A DNA stretch of 47,962 nucleotides from Candidatus Megaera endosymbiont of Nemacystus decipiens (GCA_030036605.1 DAOTRE010000001.1:203981-251942); one strand, 5' to 3'; positions 9,801-17,803 are shown, counted from the first letter of the stretch. A program made the numbers and translations. The notes: generated by a model from the sequence alone, not told the origin.

Positions 9801-10300
9801 CCGTTGAAGGTATAAAAGAAGGAGGTCGTTTATGCATTAAGGGACCAAATATTATGCAAGGTTATATGCTAGAAAACAATCCTGGTGTCATAGCTGGTAC
9901 TTCAGTAGATAATTTAGGTGCTGGTTGGTATGATACTGGAGATATAGTTAGTATAGATGAGTCCGGCTTCATTACAATAATTGGAAGAGAAAAACGCTTT
10001 GCAAAAATAGGTGGAGAAATGATTTCTTTAAGCATCGTAGAAGAGTTATTGTCAAAAACAGATGATCAACACAATCATGCTGTAATTTATTTGAGTGATG
10101 AAAAAAAGGGAGAGAAATTAATAGCTTTTACTAATAATAATTCTTTGTCTCTAAAGGACATTTCTTCAACAGCAAAAGAAATGGAGTTATCTAAATTATA
10201 TATCCCCAAAACTATAGTCTATATAAAAGAAATACCATTACTTGCAAGCGGAAAAGTAGACTATAAGCTTCTGCCTTCATTATATTGTAGATTACATTGA
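6839..10300 (+). CDS. aas: MFS transporter / acyltransferase / acyl-ACP synthetase fusion (LplT-Aas type)
   Basis: This 1153-residue fusion should import lysophospholipid and re-acylate it. Residues 1-430 are an MFS-type membrane domain like LplT. A PlsC-type acyltransferase domain follows, with NHLSYLD (468-474) and FPEGRT (536-541). The C-terminal half is an AMP-forming synthetase with the P-loop FTSGSEGLPK (815-824), YDTGD (1031-1035) and C-terminal lysine K1139 in ASGKVDY. Fusions of this order occur in Rickettsia and other alphaproteobacteria. The start is GTG at 6839; the nearby ATG at 6831 runs straight into TAG. The last codons and the TGA stop are made of the end of a repeat element (10285-10304), so the extreme C-terminus, YCRLH, is probably not ancestral. 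The role is membrane-lipid salvage from the host. Confidence 0.93.
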   Translation: MKTNQLYLFKDRRFLPIFLVQLFGCLNDSILKNALIILITYKISHELSSSIYFLIMLANVIFILPFVVFASIAGQVADKYERSSIVKIIKFAELAIVLIAAYGFYHNNLLILFSSIGLMGTHSSFFGPIKYSVLPDHMKKYELLGANGFIEAGTFLSILFGTILGNLYNFNAALIVALSIIIAISGLVASFYMPKSNNSNSNIQINFNIIEETKSMIKYASSKNYIYLAILGISWFWFIGAAIMAQIPSLARNILGSDENVANLFLAVFSIGVGTGSALCNKILSNKVSTRYVFITSLGISIFGIDLYLASNIASVNYEPETLRTVWQFLSKGSCWRILLDLFLLAAIGGIYVVPLFAVMQYFTAGPYRSRVIATNNLINAFFMAGSTILLSALYFIGLSIPLIILTISLLNLVITAYIYHLIPNSRIMSFELWRRLFKLVFNFFYNIEVKGLENYNKASNRTVVVANHLSYLDPALIAAYLPGDIKFAINLAISKEWWVRPFLKVVKTYPLDQNNPMAIKSLIDEVKQNKKIAIFPEGRTTTTGSLMKIYEGPGMIADKAEATLLPIRVNGTQFTIFSKIQKLMGVKRFSFRRKVSISILPPVKFTPKPELCSKERRKFIAHALYDVMSEMIFESSDYKKTIIHSLIESSKIYGNKLTIIDDIENNSAKYRAILLKTFIVANLAKKYAKNHNNIGLMLPNMSGSLIAFLGLQAAGYTPAMINFTSGAKNIIASCRSANVQTIFTSKKFIEKASLVNLVESLELSGINVFFMDDMKKDLTLFIKLKCLVASFFPKTYYNTICLNQDPESTAVILFTSGSEGLPKAVALSHNNIQANRCQILARIDFTPYDCAFNALPMFHAFGLTSALVMCLSGVRTFFYPSPLHYRIIPEVIYDIGATIMFSTDTFLSGYSNYAHPYDFYSLRYVIAGAEKVRQKTRETWFQKFGIRIFEGYGVTEASPVLAFNTPMYNKYGSVGRLLPNIDYFLQTVEGIKEGGRLCIKGPNIMQGYMLENNPGVIAGTSVDNLGAGWYDTGDIVSIDESGFITIIGREKRFAKIGGEMISLSIVEELLSKTDDQHNHAVIYLSDEKKGEKLIAFTNNNSLSLKDISSTAKEMELSKLYIPKTIVYIKEIPLLASGKVDYKLLPSLYCRLH

Positions 10301-10304
10301 AATA
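10283..10304 (+). repeat. Solitary MITE end at the aas stop codon
   Basis: After TA at 10283-10284 comes TTGTAGATTACATTGAAATA, identical over 20 bases to the outer end of the MITE copy at 47825. The interior of that element does not follow, so this is a solitary end or the remains of a decayed or related element. The aas TGA stop (10298-10300) lies inside it. Confidence 0.65.
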
Positions 10305-10361
10305 TTGTTGGCTTTTCTATCTATCTTTTATCCTTTTCTTTCACAGAATTTAATCGCCCTG
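10305..10361 (-). mobile_element. Remnant of an ISAs1-type IS end
   Basis: Read on the minus strand, 10361-10345 is CAGGGCGATTAAATTCT, identical to the first 17 bases of the ISAs1 element at 46977-46993. Weaker similarity (a GAAAG-rich stretch) continues inward. No transposase coding remains. It directly adjoins the solitary MITE end, so two mobile elements appear to have met in this small gap between aas and the XRE gene. Confidence 0.5.
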
Positions 10362-10416
10362 TCTTTGCATGCCAAAAGCGATAAAATTGATAAATTATGT
10401 CTTATGTCAACAAAAC

Positions 10417-10821
10417 CTAAGACATTGATTTTATCAATTCAATAATTTTTTTTCTTGTTTGAGAGTTTTTGACTTCGCTAAAAGATTTAATTAAACTTAC
10501 TACTTCTTTTTCAGATACGATAGTATCATCTGCTGCATCGTATTCTTCATGTTCCTCTGCAAAAACGCTGCCAATTACATTATTGTCGCCCTGATTTTCA
10601 AAAAAGTAATTAATTGGTACCTTTAAAAATTTTGCCAATGTATATAACTTACCGCTAGCAATACGGTTTGTAGCTTTTTCATACTTCTGTATCTGTTGTA
10701 TACTAACATCTACAGCTTTACCTATCTCTTGTTGACTCAAACCAAGCATCATTCTGCGCATTTTTAACTTATAACTTACTAACTTGTCAATTTCATCTGC
10801 TCGACCTTTTTGTTCCGACAT
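10417..10821 (-). CDS. XRE-family helix-turn-helix regulator
   Basis: A 134-residue DNA-binding protein with a Cro/C1-type HTH at about residues 14-68 (KLKMRRMMLGLSQQEIGKAV ... IQQIQKYEKATNRIASGKLYTLAKFL). A short C-terminal part is acidic and then basic, ending RKKIIELIKSMS. A paralogue at 35426-35809 shares the layout, including the QxxKYExxxNRI core and the basic I-x-K-L-I-K-S end. Similar small XRE proteins are conserved regulators in Rickettsiales; the targets here are unknown. It lies 62 bases after lnt on the same strand, and its stop faces the aas gene. There is no phage gene near it, so a prophage origin is unlikely. Confidence 0.85.
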   Translation of the reverse strand: MSEQKGRADEIDKLVSYKLKMRRMMLGLSQQEIGKAVDVSIQQIQKYEKATNRIASGKLYTLAKFLKVPINYFFENQGDNNVIGSVFAEEHEEYDAADDTIVSEKEVVSLIKSFSEVKNSQTRKKIIELIKSMS

Positions 10822-10883
10822 TCTATTTTCTATATTTATTAATTATCAATCTTATGAATGCTACTATTAGGTGGATGCTTATT

Positions 10884-12383
10884 TCAAGAAAAACCTTTAT
10901 AGTAACGAATTTTTTTAATCAAGCAAAAAATAACTTGCATAAATGAGACTAATAATACCAAAATTAACAAAATATTCCAACCATAAATTGAGTATAATGT
11001 AGGATTTTTCTTTTTCTGAGGCAAATAGGAGTCAATTACGTCAATTTCATTTAAATTCAACTGAGTAATTACTCTTCCTACTGGATCTATAACGGCTGAA
11101 ATACCATTATTTGCAGCTCTTACAATCGGAATTGCATTTTCTATAGCTCGTAATCTACTAATAACTAGATGTTGGTATGGTCCAAACGAACCTGAAAACC
11201 AGGCGTCATTAGTAATATTAAAGATCACATCAACTTTTTCATGGTTGATTGATATTTCATTATAGAATATAGATTCATAGCAAATTAGCGGATAAATTTT
11301 AAGATTCAATGGTTGCAAATTTAATACCTGAGCAAATCCTGAAGAGTAATCAACAAATCCATGAGTAAACTTCTTAAATGGTATATACTTTTTGAAAGGT
11401 ATATACTCACCAAACGGAACAAGATGAGATTTGTAATAAGCAAAAACCTCTTCCGATTCGGGATTTAAACCAACCATAGAGGAATATATTTTATATTCAT
11501 TGTTGCTATCAATTTCTTCTGATATGGAACCTGTGATGAGAAATTGCTCTTTATTTTTATCAACGAATATATCTTGTATATATTTCTGAATTACAGGATG
11601 TTTATGGCCTATAATTAGGGCTGCCTCTGGCCAAATAATAATATCTGGACTGCCACGGAATTTTGATAAATAAACATATTTTTTTAGATTAGAATTAAAT
11701 TCTTCTGAGTCCCATTTAATGCTCTGATTAATTGATGGCTGAACTATTCTAATCTTAATCTTACTATATGTATTTTCAAATTTATCTAGAATATCATATC
11801 CATACGCAAACATACTACATATCATTATAGTAGAAATTATGATTGGAATTTTAAAATTTTTATAATCATATAAAGAAGTTCCGATATATATTGCAATAAA
11901 ACTTAAACCTATTGCTCCTAGGAGATTTGCAGATTGTAATAAAATATCAGAAACTCCAAAACTATAGCCTAAAAGTGCCCAAGGAAAGCCTGTAAAGGCC
12001 CAAGACATGATCCACTCCATCAAAACCCATAATATGGAAAAAAATAGCTGATAGAAACTTGAGAAACGAAAATAAAACGCTACACTAGATATAATAGCAC
12101 AAAAAATTGCAAGAAAAGCTGGAAGACCTATGAGAGCGAAAGGAAATGCCCACCAAAATTCTTCTATATAAACAAAAATACTAAAAGAAACCCAATGCAG
12201 AGAAGATAAGAAAAAACCAAAACCAAATATATACCCACCTAAAACCGCATCTTTTAAGAGATAGCTCTTGCTAATATGTCTTGCTAAAATAGAGAAAGAA
12301 AATATCGCTGGAAAAAAAAATATAGGAGCAAAAACAAATCCCGCAATTATACCAAATAGTAACAATATTTTTTTGCAAAACAT
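10884..12383 (-). CDS. lnt: Apolipoprotein N-acyltransferase
   Basis: Lnt adds the third acyl chain to bacterial lipoproteins at the periplasmic face of the inner membrane. The 499-residue protein has about six N-terminal membrane segments (residues 4-195), a periplasmic nitrilase-like domain and a final membrane helix near 478-492. The catalytic triad is visible as E253 in WPEAAL, K318 in YYKSHLVPFGEYIPF and C368 in ICYESIF. The gene is divergent from fabI and 62 bases upstream of the XRE gene. Likely substrates encoded in this window are the BON-domain lipoprotein and RlpA. Confidence 0.95.
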   Translation of the reverse strand: MFCKKILLLFGIIAGFVFAPIFFFPAIFSFSILARHISKSYLLKDAVLGGYIFGFGFFLSSLHWVSFSIFVYIEEFWWAFPFALIGLPAFLAIFCAIISSVAFYFRFSSFYQLFFSILWVLMEWIMSWAFTGFPWALLGYSFGVSDILLQSANLLGAIGLSFIAIYIGTSLYDYKNFKIPIIISTIMICSMFAYGYDILDKFENTYSKIKIRIVQPSINQSIKWDSEEFNSNLKKYVYLSKFRGSPDIIIWPEAALIIGHKHPVIQKYIQDIFVDKNKEQFLITGSISEEIDSNNEYKIYSSMVGLNPESEEVFAYYKSHLVPFGEYIPFKKYIPFKKFTHGFVDYSSGFAQVLNLQPLNLKIYPLICYESIFYNEISINHEKVDVIFNITNDAWFSGSFGPYQHLVISRLRAIENAIPIVRAANNGISAVIDPVGRVITQLNLNEIDVIDSYLPQKKKNPTLYSIYGWNILLILVLLVSFMQVIFCLIKKIRYYKGFS

Positions 12384-12404
12384 TTTATATTATAATAATT
12401 TAAG

Positions 12405-12433
12405 TTGAACTAGGCGTTTTTCAATGTTATAGG
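12405..12433 (+). promoter_or_regulatory. Possible fabI promoter
   Basis: TTGAAC (12405-12410) and TATAGG (12428-12433) are separated by exactly 17 bases in the 101-base gap between lnt and fabI. Each hexamer matches the sigma70 consensus only in four positions, so this is a suggestion. Confidence 0.3.
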
Positions 12434-12484
12434 AGTCTATTATAGATCACTCCAAATCACAAGCAAATAAACAAGGATTATTTT

Positions 12485-13282
12485 ATGGCAAATATTTTGA
12501 CTAATTTATTAAAGGGTAAAAAGGGAATAATTACAGGAACTGCAAATAAATTGTCTATTTCATGGGCTATTGCTAAAGCTTTTGCTGAAAATGGAGCTGA
12601 GGTAGCTTTAACATATCAAGGCGAAGTGCTTAAAAAGAGAGTATTTCCTTTGGCAGAAGAAATCAATTGTGATTCCGTTTACGAGTGCGACGTTACTAAT
12701 GAGCAATCTATGGACGAATTATTTAAAAATATCAAAGCCAAATGGAAAACTATTGATTTTCTCATTCACGCAATAGCTTTTTCAGATAAAAATGAACTGC
12801 GCGGCAGGTATGTTGATACTAGCATGAATAATTTCCTGAATTCCATGAATATTTCCTGTTATTCACTTACTGCACTTGCAAAAAGAACAGAAGAATTTAT
12901 GACAAATGGTGGTTCCATAGTAACCTTATCTTATTATGGCGCTGAAAAAGTGATTCCTAACTACAACGTGATGGGCCTAGCAAAATCCGCGCTAGAAACA
13001 AGTGTGAAATATTTAGCTCATGATATGGGAAGTAATAATATTAGAGTTAATGCGATATCTTCTGGACCAGTTAAAACTCTTGCATCAAGCGGAATTAACG
13101 ATTTTAATTCAATGCTTAAATCTCATGCAAGCACAGCCCCGTTAAGACGTAATACAACACAAAATGATGTCGCAAATGCTGCGCTATATCTAGTCAGTGA
13201 CTTGTCTTCTGGAGTAAGCGGCGAAATACATCACGTAGACGCTGGATATAATGTCATGGGCATGAGTCTAAATACAAAATAA
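12485..13282 (+). CDS. fabI: Enoyl-[acyl-carrier-protein] reductase (NADH), FabI
   Basis: FabI carries out the last reduction of each fatty-acid elongation round. The 265 residues are full length. The FabI-type active site is intact: Y150, Y160 and K167 in SYYGAEKVIPNYNVMGLAKS, which distinguishes it from FabL or FabV. The N-terminal nucleotide-binding segment is GKKGIITGTANKLSISWAIA. The glycine-rich C-terminal signature SDLSSGVSGEIHHVDAGYNVMGM is present. It is divergent from lnt and ends convergently with the 633-residue gene, with a large palindrome between them. Confidence 0.95.
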   Translation: MANILTNLLKGKKGIITGTANKLSISWAIAKAFAENGAEVALTYQGEVLKKRVFPLAEEINCDSVYECDVTNEQSMDELFKNIKAKWKTIDFLIHAIAFSDKNELRGRYVDTSMNNFLNSMNISCYSLTALAKRTEEFMTNGGSIVTLSYYGAEKVIPNYNVMGLAKSALETSVKYLAHDMGSNNIRVNAISSGPVKTLASSGINDFNSMLKSHASTAPLRRNTTQNDVANAALYLVSDLSSGVSGEIHHVDAGYNVMGMSLNTK

Positions 13283-13347
13283 TCAACCTGTGAATCAGCA
13301 CCGACTAACTCATGCCCCAAACCAACGAAGTCATACCGGGCTTGACC

Positions 13348-13420
13348 CATAACTGTCCAAAGTTGAAATAGAAATAGAAACATATATAACCTATTTCTAT
13401 TTCAACTTTGGACAGTTATG
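13348..13420. repeat. Perfect 30-bp inverted repeat with 13-base loop
   Basis: The left arm (13348-13377, beginning CATAACTGTCCAAAG) and the right arm (13391-13420, ending CTTTGGACAGTTATG) are perfect reverse complements over 30 bp, separated by a 13-base AT-rich loop. Looser complementarity continues outward: 13330-13348 (GTCATACCGGGCTTGACCC) against 13420-13438 (GAAACAAGTTCAGGACGAC), and TGCCCCA at 13313 against TGGGGCA at 13441. The outer part resembles the GTCRTCCYGRRCTTG-type palindromic repeats common in host-associated alphaproteobacteria. It lies between convergent fabI and the 633-residue gene, so it could act as a bidirectional terminator, but no T run follows either arm. Confidence 0.85.
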
Positions 13421-13484
13421 AAACAAGTTCAGGACGACAATGGGGCACACAGGACGACAAAGTATAAAAGATGGCCTGATAATT

Positions 13485-15386
13485 TTATTCAAGTTCGTGA
13501 CCTGCTGTTTCAGAAGAACAAAAGGGTAATAAAAAATTAGCTTCTTCAATGGAATAACCTGATTCTAAAAGATCGTTTAATGTACTAGGTGAATTATCGG
13601 AGTTGTCTATTATATTTTTATCATTATTGTCATCCCTTTCAATATTAGAAGAAGAAAAGGTTGATAAATAACCAACTTCTTCAATGGAATAACCTAATTC
13701 TAAAAAATTCCGTACTGTTCTAGGTGAATTATCGGAGTTGTCTATTATATTTTTATCATTATTGTCATCCCTTTCAATATCATAATCATAATAACTATAT
13801 TGGCTATAATTATTATTAATTTCATAGGTATCATAACAAGAGACATCACGCAACGAAAGTAACAAAAATTTTAGCAACTTTGTCTCAATCTTAATACTGT
13901 ACCACTCTTGACAGGATTCAACAATAGTATTCAATATTTTGGTTGCATCATTTTTTTTAATAAGAAGATCTTTTAGTTCCAACCATTTTTTGAAAATATT
14001 AGACTCTTTTTCCACCAAGTTTTTTATGGTTGCTTTATTAGTATTACCAGCATTAATAGTGCCTTTATCATATTTATAAGGAAATAATGTTTTATAATTA
14101 CTGTGCTGCCACCTTGAAGCTTGCGTCGCTCCTGCTATTGACATAGGCATTGACTTTAAAGCCTCACTCCAAGACAATTTATCCGTCTCTATTAGTTCAA
14201 GCAGCATTTGATGAATGAGTAAACTTTTTGGATTTCTTGAAACTTCAACTCCAAAAAGAAGATAGGTAAATGCAGAAATAAACTTTTCAAACTGATTTTT
14301 TTCTGTGGAAGAAATTTTAGGTGGAAAGTCAATATTTAATACCTGCCCCTTTAGTCTGGATTTAATAATTTCAACAATTTTTTTGTCATCTAACGAAAAA
14401 GTTACTTTAATTTTATCTATAGTGTTAGAAATATTGCTATAGCTTGATAACGAATCTATCTTACTTATTTTTGTAAAAAGTGTTTTTGCACTAGAAACAT
14501 TATATTTTACTCTTTCACTAATAGTTTCTTTTGAATTTTGGAATTTTATCAGCTTTACATTAGAGCTTAGGTTATCGTCAAAGGTGTTATTTTTTTGTGC
14601 TTGTAGATTTTTGATTTTCCTTATATCAGAACGATTCATTAGCCTTATCTGGGCTAAAGATTTGGGGCCACACTCATCCAATATAATTTCTGAACCATTA
14701 TCTAAAGTAACTCTTGTAATGTTTTGAGAACTAACAAGTTTAAAATTACTAATAATTTTCTCTTTTAATGAAACAATAAAACCTTTAGCTTTGACACCTG
14801 ATAAACTTTCATTCAATTGATTTTGTAAAGTTTCTAATATCTTACTTTTATCACTAATATTTTTTATAAATTTTCTTTTATTTCCTAAAACATACTTTTG
14901 AAACTCTAAAATAGCATCTTCATTGTTTTCTTTTAATTTATTTGAAACTCGATACATTTCGTCAAATGTATCATCAAATGCCTTGCTAATAAGGTCCTTT
15001 AATTGAGAATCAGTTAAAACCTTTTTTTGAGGTATTTTTTCTCTTTTTAGTGGATAATATTTCTTATTAACCTCTTTAGAATTAATCAGTCTATTTCCAA
15101 TTTCATGCAAAAAAACTGACAATTGAACTTCACTATTAGAATTTTTTAGCTCTTTAATAAAAGCTCTTTTTGCGTTTAAATTAAGTATCTTTCTCGTAGA
15201 ATCTAAGCTATTATGCTGCATTATCTCATCATAATCTTCTTCAGAAGAAGAATCGTCATAAAACAACTCATATGGATCCTCTTGTACATTTTGAGATGGC
15301 ATTGTTAAGCCTTTATCCAACGGCGTATCATCATCTTTAAAATGCTTATCCAAATCTAAAATATCATCTTCTTTTTTCTTAGACAT
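13485..15386 (-). CDS. Unrecognised 633-residue protein with C-terminal tandem repeat
   Basis: I do not recognise this protein. It is highly charged and rich in Asp, Asn, Lys and Ser, with an acidic N-terminus (KKKEDDILDLDKHFKDDD), no signal peptide and no membrane segment. The middle is predicted helical. Near the C-terminus a 45-residue unit containing IERDDNNDKNIIDNSDNSP followed by a GYSIEE segment occurs twice in tandem, reflecting a 135-bp DNA duplication. Such lineage-specific acidic proteins in Rickettsiales-like bacteria are candidates for secreted effectors, but that is inference only. The gene stands alone, with 164 bases of AT-rich sequence upstream and the palindrome downstream. 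Confidence 0.8.
   Translation of the reverse strand: MSKKKEDDILDLDKHFKDDDTPLDKGLTMPSQNVQEDPYELFYDDSSSEEDYDEIMQHNSLDSTRKILNLNAKRAFIKELKNSNSEVQLSVFLHEIGNRLINSKEVNKKYYPLKREKIPQKKVLTDSQLKDLISKAFDDTFDEMYRVSNKLKENNEDAILEFQKYVLGNKRKFIKNISDKSKILETLQNQLNESLSGVKAKGFIVSLKEKIISNFKLVSSQNITRVTLDNGSEIILDECGPKSLAQIRLMNRSDIRKIKNLQAQKNNTFDDNLSSNVKLIKFQNSKETISERVKYNVSSAKTLFTKISKIDSLSSYSNISNTIDKIKVTFSLDDKKIVEIIKSRLKGQVLNIDFPPKISSTEKNQFEKFISAFTYLLFGVEVSRNPKSLLIHQMLLELIETDKLSWSEALKSMPMSIAGATQASRWQHSNYKTLFPYKYDKGTINAGNTNKATIKNLVEKESNIFKKWLELKDLLIKKNDATKILNTIVESCQEWYSIKIETKLLKFLLLSLRDVSCYDTYEINNNYSQYSYYDYDIERDDNNDKNIIDNSDNSPRTVRNFLELGYSIEEVGYLSTFSSSNIERDDNNDKNIIDNSDNSPSTLNDLLESGYSIEEANFLLPFCSSETAGHELE
13541..13780 (-). 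repeat. Tandem repeat, period 135 bp, in the 633-residue gene
   Basis: The segment 13541-13645 recurs at 13676-13780. About 60 bases at the coding-upstream end of the unit (near 13585-13645 and 13720-13780) are identical. The period of 135 bp equals 45 codons, so the duplication keeps the frame. The near-identity at DNA level indicates recent duplication. Confidence 0.85.
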
Positions 15387-15550
15387 TTTCTTAACGCAAT
15401 TAAACCTAAGCGTTAAAACTAGTGGATTTTTTGTACTAAGTAAATGATTTTTTCTTAAAATTTTATATAGCTTATATATAATTTTTTATTTAATGGTTAC
15501 TTTAATAAAGCCAATATATAATTTATAGTTAGTTTATCCATTAATAATAA

Positions 15551-16072
15551 TCACTCATGCTCGTATATTCCCCATATTTTTTTTCTTTCTACCCAACCAG
15601 TGTGGTTTTTGCATGATATTTTACACCATTTTGTTTTGCATTTTATTAAATCACACCTAAGATTATGCTCTAAATGCGCAATAATTTGACTATTTTTATT
15701 ACTTGAAGAATATAAATTTAATAAATCAGAACTATTAATTATCACCGCCCTCTTCCCTGATAATACACGAGAATGTACCCATCCTCCTTCTCCTGTAATA
15801 TCTGATATTTTTCGCCAATTACCGTACTGGGCAATTATTTCTACTGGCTCTTTTGCACTAGTAAATACCCAGTCAATAGGATAATCTTGGTCTGGTCCGA
15901 TTCGTGCATTAACTTCATTGAATTTAGTAGTAACAAACCTTGGTACTGGTAATGAATCTAGCGCTGCACAGCAAGAATAAGTTTTTAGCATTAAAAATAA
16001 TACAACCCAAAACCTTAAAATATAAAAAAAAGCTAATGAGATATTATTCATCCTCTTCAAGCAAATCGTCAT
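15551..16072 (-). CDS. Exported SH3-domain protein
   Basis: A small envelope protein with two bacterial SH3-type domains (about residues 45-105 and 108-170). These often bind peptidoglycan or peptides. The first shows VNARIGPDQDYP and GGWVHSRVL; the second ends GWVERKKIWGIYE. A hydrophobic N-terminal segment (about residues 13-30) followed by CCAA suggests a signal peptide. Single SH3-like proteins of this kind (COG3807-like) are conserved in alphaproteobacteria. The gene overlaps the 3' end of the antiporter gene by 29 bases, indicating coupling. The start at 16072 is not certain: a second ATG at 16051 gives a shorter and equally good signal peptide. Confidence 0.8.
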   Translation of the reverse strand: MTICLKRMNNISLAFFYILRFWVVLFLMLKTYSCCAALDSLPVPRFVTTKFNEVNARIGPDQDYPIDWVFTSAKEPVEIIAQYGNWRKISDITGEGGWVHSRVLSGKRAVIINSSDLLNLYSSSNKNSQIIAHLEHNLRCDLIKCKTKWCKISCKNHTGWVERKKIWGIYEHE

Positions 16073-17774
16073 TTATTGGTTTTACAACAACATAGCTACC
16101 AGACCTAAATTGCCTTTTAATTCTGCTGATTTCATTTTCACTAGTGCCTATTGCTTTTAGAACAGAGGCCCCTATTTGCAGCCCTATTTCATAATCTTGT
16201 GGTATAATTGAATGTATTCCTAAATTATATAATTCATGAGAATTTTTTAAATCTTTCATGCGAGCTATTACATCTAAGTTATTGAAATTCAAGTTTGCTA
16301 ACTTAGTTATTTTTTTAACAGTAATGTCATTATTAACCGTTACAACAAGCGCAAGAGCTCTTCTCCCTCCCACAGCCTCAAGAGTAGTAACTTGAGATGC
16401 ATCGCCTCTAAAAACAGACAAACCATTCTCTACTTCTTTATTTACGATGTCATCGTTAACGTCTAGCGCAATATAATTTACCCCTTCTGCTTCTAAAACG
16501 CGTGCAACCATTTTTCCTATTTTGCCAAATCCAGCTATAATAACATGGTTTGTAAGGTCGCGCGCGCCATATTCTATGATTTGATCTGGAGTATTTCCCA
16601 AGCGTTTTTCAATTTTCTCTGATATATAACGACCAATTATTGCAAGCAGCGGCGTAAGAGCCATTGTACATGTAACAACTAATAATAATATATTCGCAGT
16701 ACTTTCTTCTAAAACACCGTATTCTTTTCCCAGTCCAAATAATATAAAGGCAAATTCGCCACCCTGTGATAACAACAACCCAGCATGGATTGCAACGCCC
16801 TTGTTAAAACCAAATAATATACAAAGACCACTTATAATTAAGCCTTTTAGTAGAATAAGTGATAAGCTAAATGTAATTATACTCGTCATTTGATTATAAA
16901 TTTCCATTACATCAATCTTCATACCAACGCTCATGAAGAATAATCCAAGTAATAAACTTTTAAATGGATAAATACTTTCCTCAGCCTTAACCCTAAAATC
17001 CGTTTCTGCTACCAAAACTCCAGACACAAAAGCACCAAGAGCCAAAGATAACCCAAAATGCTCTGTACTCCATGACGCACCTAAAACAACAAGCAATGTA
17101 GCAGCAATTGGCAATTCACTACTCTCGTTATTATCTGGTGATATAAAAGAAAACAAAGGCCTTAAAAACACTCTTCCTGTAATAAAAATTACCGCGAGAG
17201 CTATGATAGTTTTTATCAAAGAGGCAGTAAGTATAGAAGTGAGGGATTCAACATCTTCTCCTCCACTACCTAAAATAGGAACTATAACTAAAAGTGGCAC
17301 CACAACAAAATCTTGTAATAATAATATTGCTAATGCTATACGACCAATTTGCATTGATTGACTTTTAGTTTCAGTAATAACTTGCATTACTATTGCAGTA
17401 GAAGACAGAGCCAAACCACCGGCTATAATTATTGCCAAATTACTATTTTTTGTCGTTATCATAACAGAAGCTGCAATAATAATCGCTGTTATTAATACCT
17501 GAAGCGAGCCAAGTCCAAAAACATATTTTCTCATCGCTTTAAGCCTTTCAATAGACAATTCAAGACCAATAGCAAATAATAAAAATACTACACCCAACTC
17601 TCCTAGCAAGTAAGTCTGCTCATAAGTAACAACTTTTAAACCATGATCACCGATAAATGCTCCAGCAACTAAATAACCAAGCACAGGGCTAAGGTTCAAA
17701 CGCTTAAATATAGCAACTATAAAAACTGCAGTCGCAATTAGCGTAATAATGGTAATTAAAATATTACTTTCCAT
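16044..17774 (-). CDS. Monovalent cation:proton antiporter, CPA2 family (KefB/KefC-like)
   Basis: A 576-residue inner-membrane protein. Residues 1-385 hold about 12-13 membrane segments of a Na+/H+ exchanger-type domain, with the glutamine-rich LLLQDFVVVPLL segment typical of KefB/KefC-like transporters. Residues from about 410 form a TrkA-N (RCK) nucleotide-binding domain with the Rossmann motif GFGKIGKMVARVLEAEGV. It probably exchanges K+ (or Na+) for protons under control of a bound nucleotide; glutathione gating as in E. coli KefC cannot be confirmed. It lies in the set nadD - rsfS - this gene - SH3 protein. Confidence 0.9.
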   Translation of the reverse strand: MESNILITIITLIATAVFIVAIFKRLNLSPVLGYLVAGAFIGDHGLKVVTYEQTYLLGELGVVFLLFAIGLELSIERLKAMRKYVFGLGSLQVLITAIIIAASVMITTKNSNLAIIIAGGLALSSTAIVMQVITETKSQSMQIGRIALAILLLQDFVVVPLLVIVPILGSGGEDVESLTSILTASLIKTIIALAVIFITGRVFLRPLFSFISPDNNESSELPIAATLLVVLGASWSTEHFGLSLALGAFVSGVLVAETDFRVKAEESIYPFKSLLLGLFFMSVGMKIDVMEIYNQMTSIITFSLSLILLKGLIISGLCILFGFNKGVAIHAGLLLSQGGEFAFILFGLGKEYGVLEESTANILLLVVTCTMALTPLLAIIGRYISEKIEKRLGNTPDQIIEYGARDLTNHVIIAGFGKIGKMVARVLEAEGVNYIALDVNDDIVNKEVENGLSVFRGDASQVTTLEAVGGRRALALVVTVNNDITVKKITKLANLNFNNLDVIARMKDLKNSHELYNLGIHSIIPQDYEIGLQIGASVLKAIGTSENEISRIKRQFRSGSYVVVKPINDDLLEEDE

Positions 17775-17803
17775 GTTCTTTTAATACTTACTGTAATGTT
17801 TAG

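Noticed and set aside
13348..13420. Palindrome as a simple intrinsic terminator
   Set aside because: The stem is far longer than usual, is AT-rich in the upper part and has no T run after either arm; a mobile palindromic element explains it better, though it may still stop transcription.
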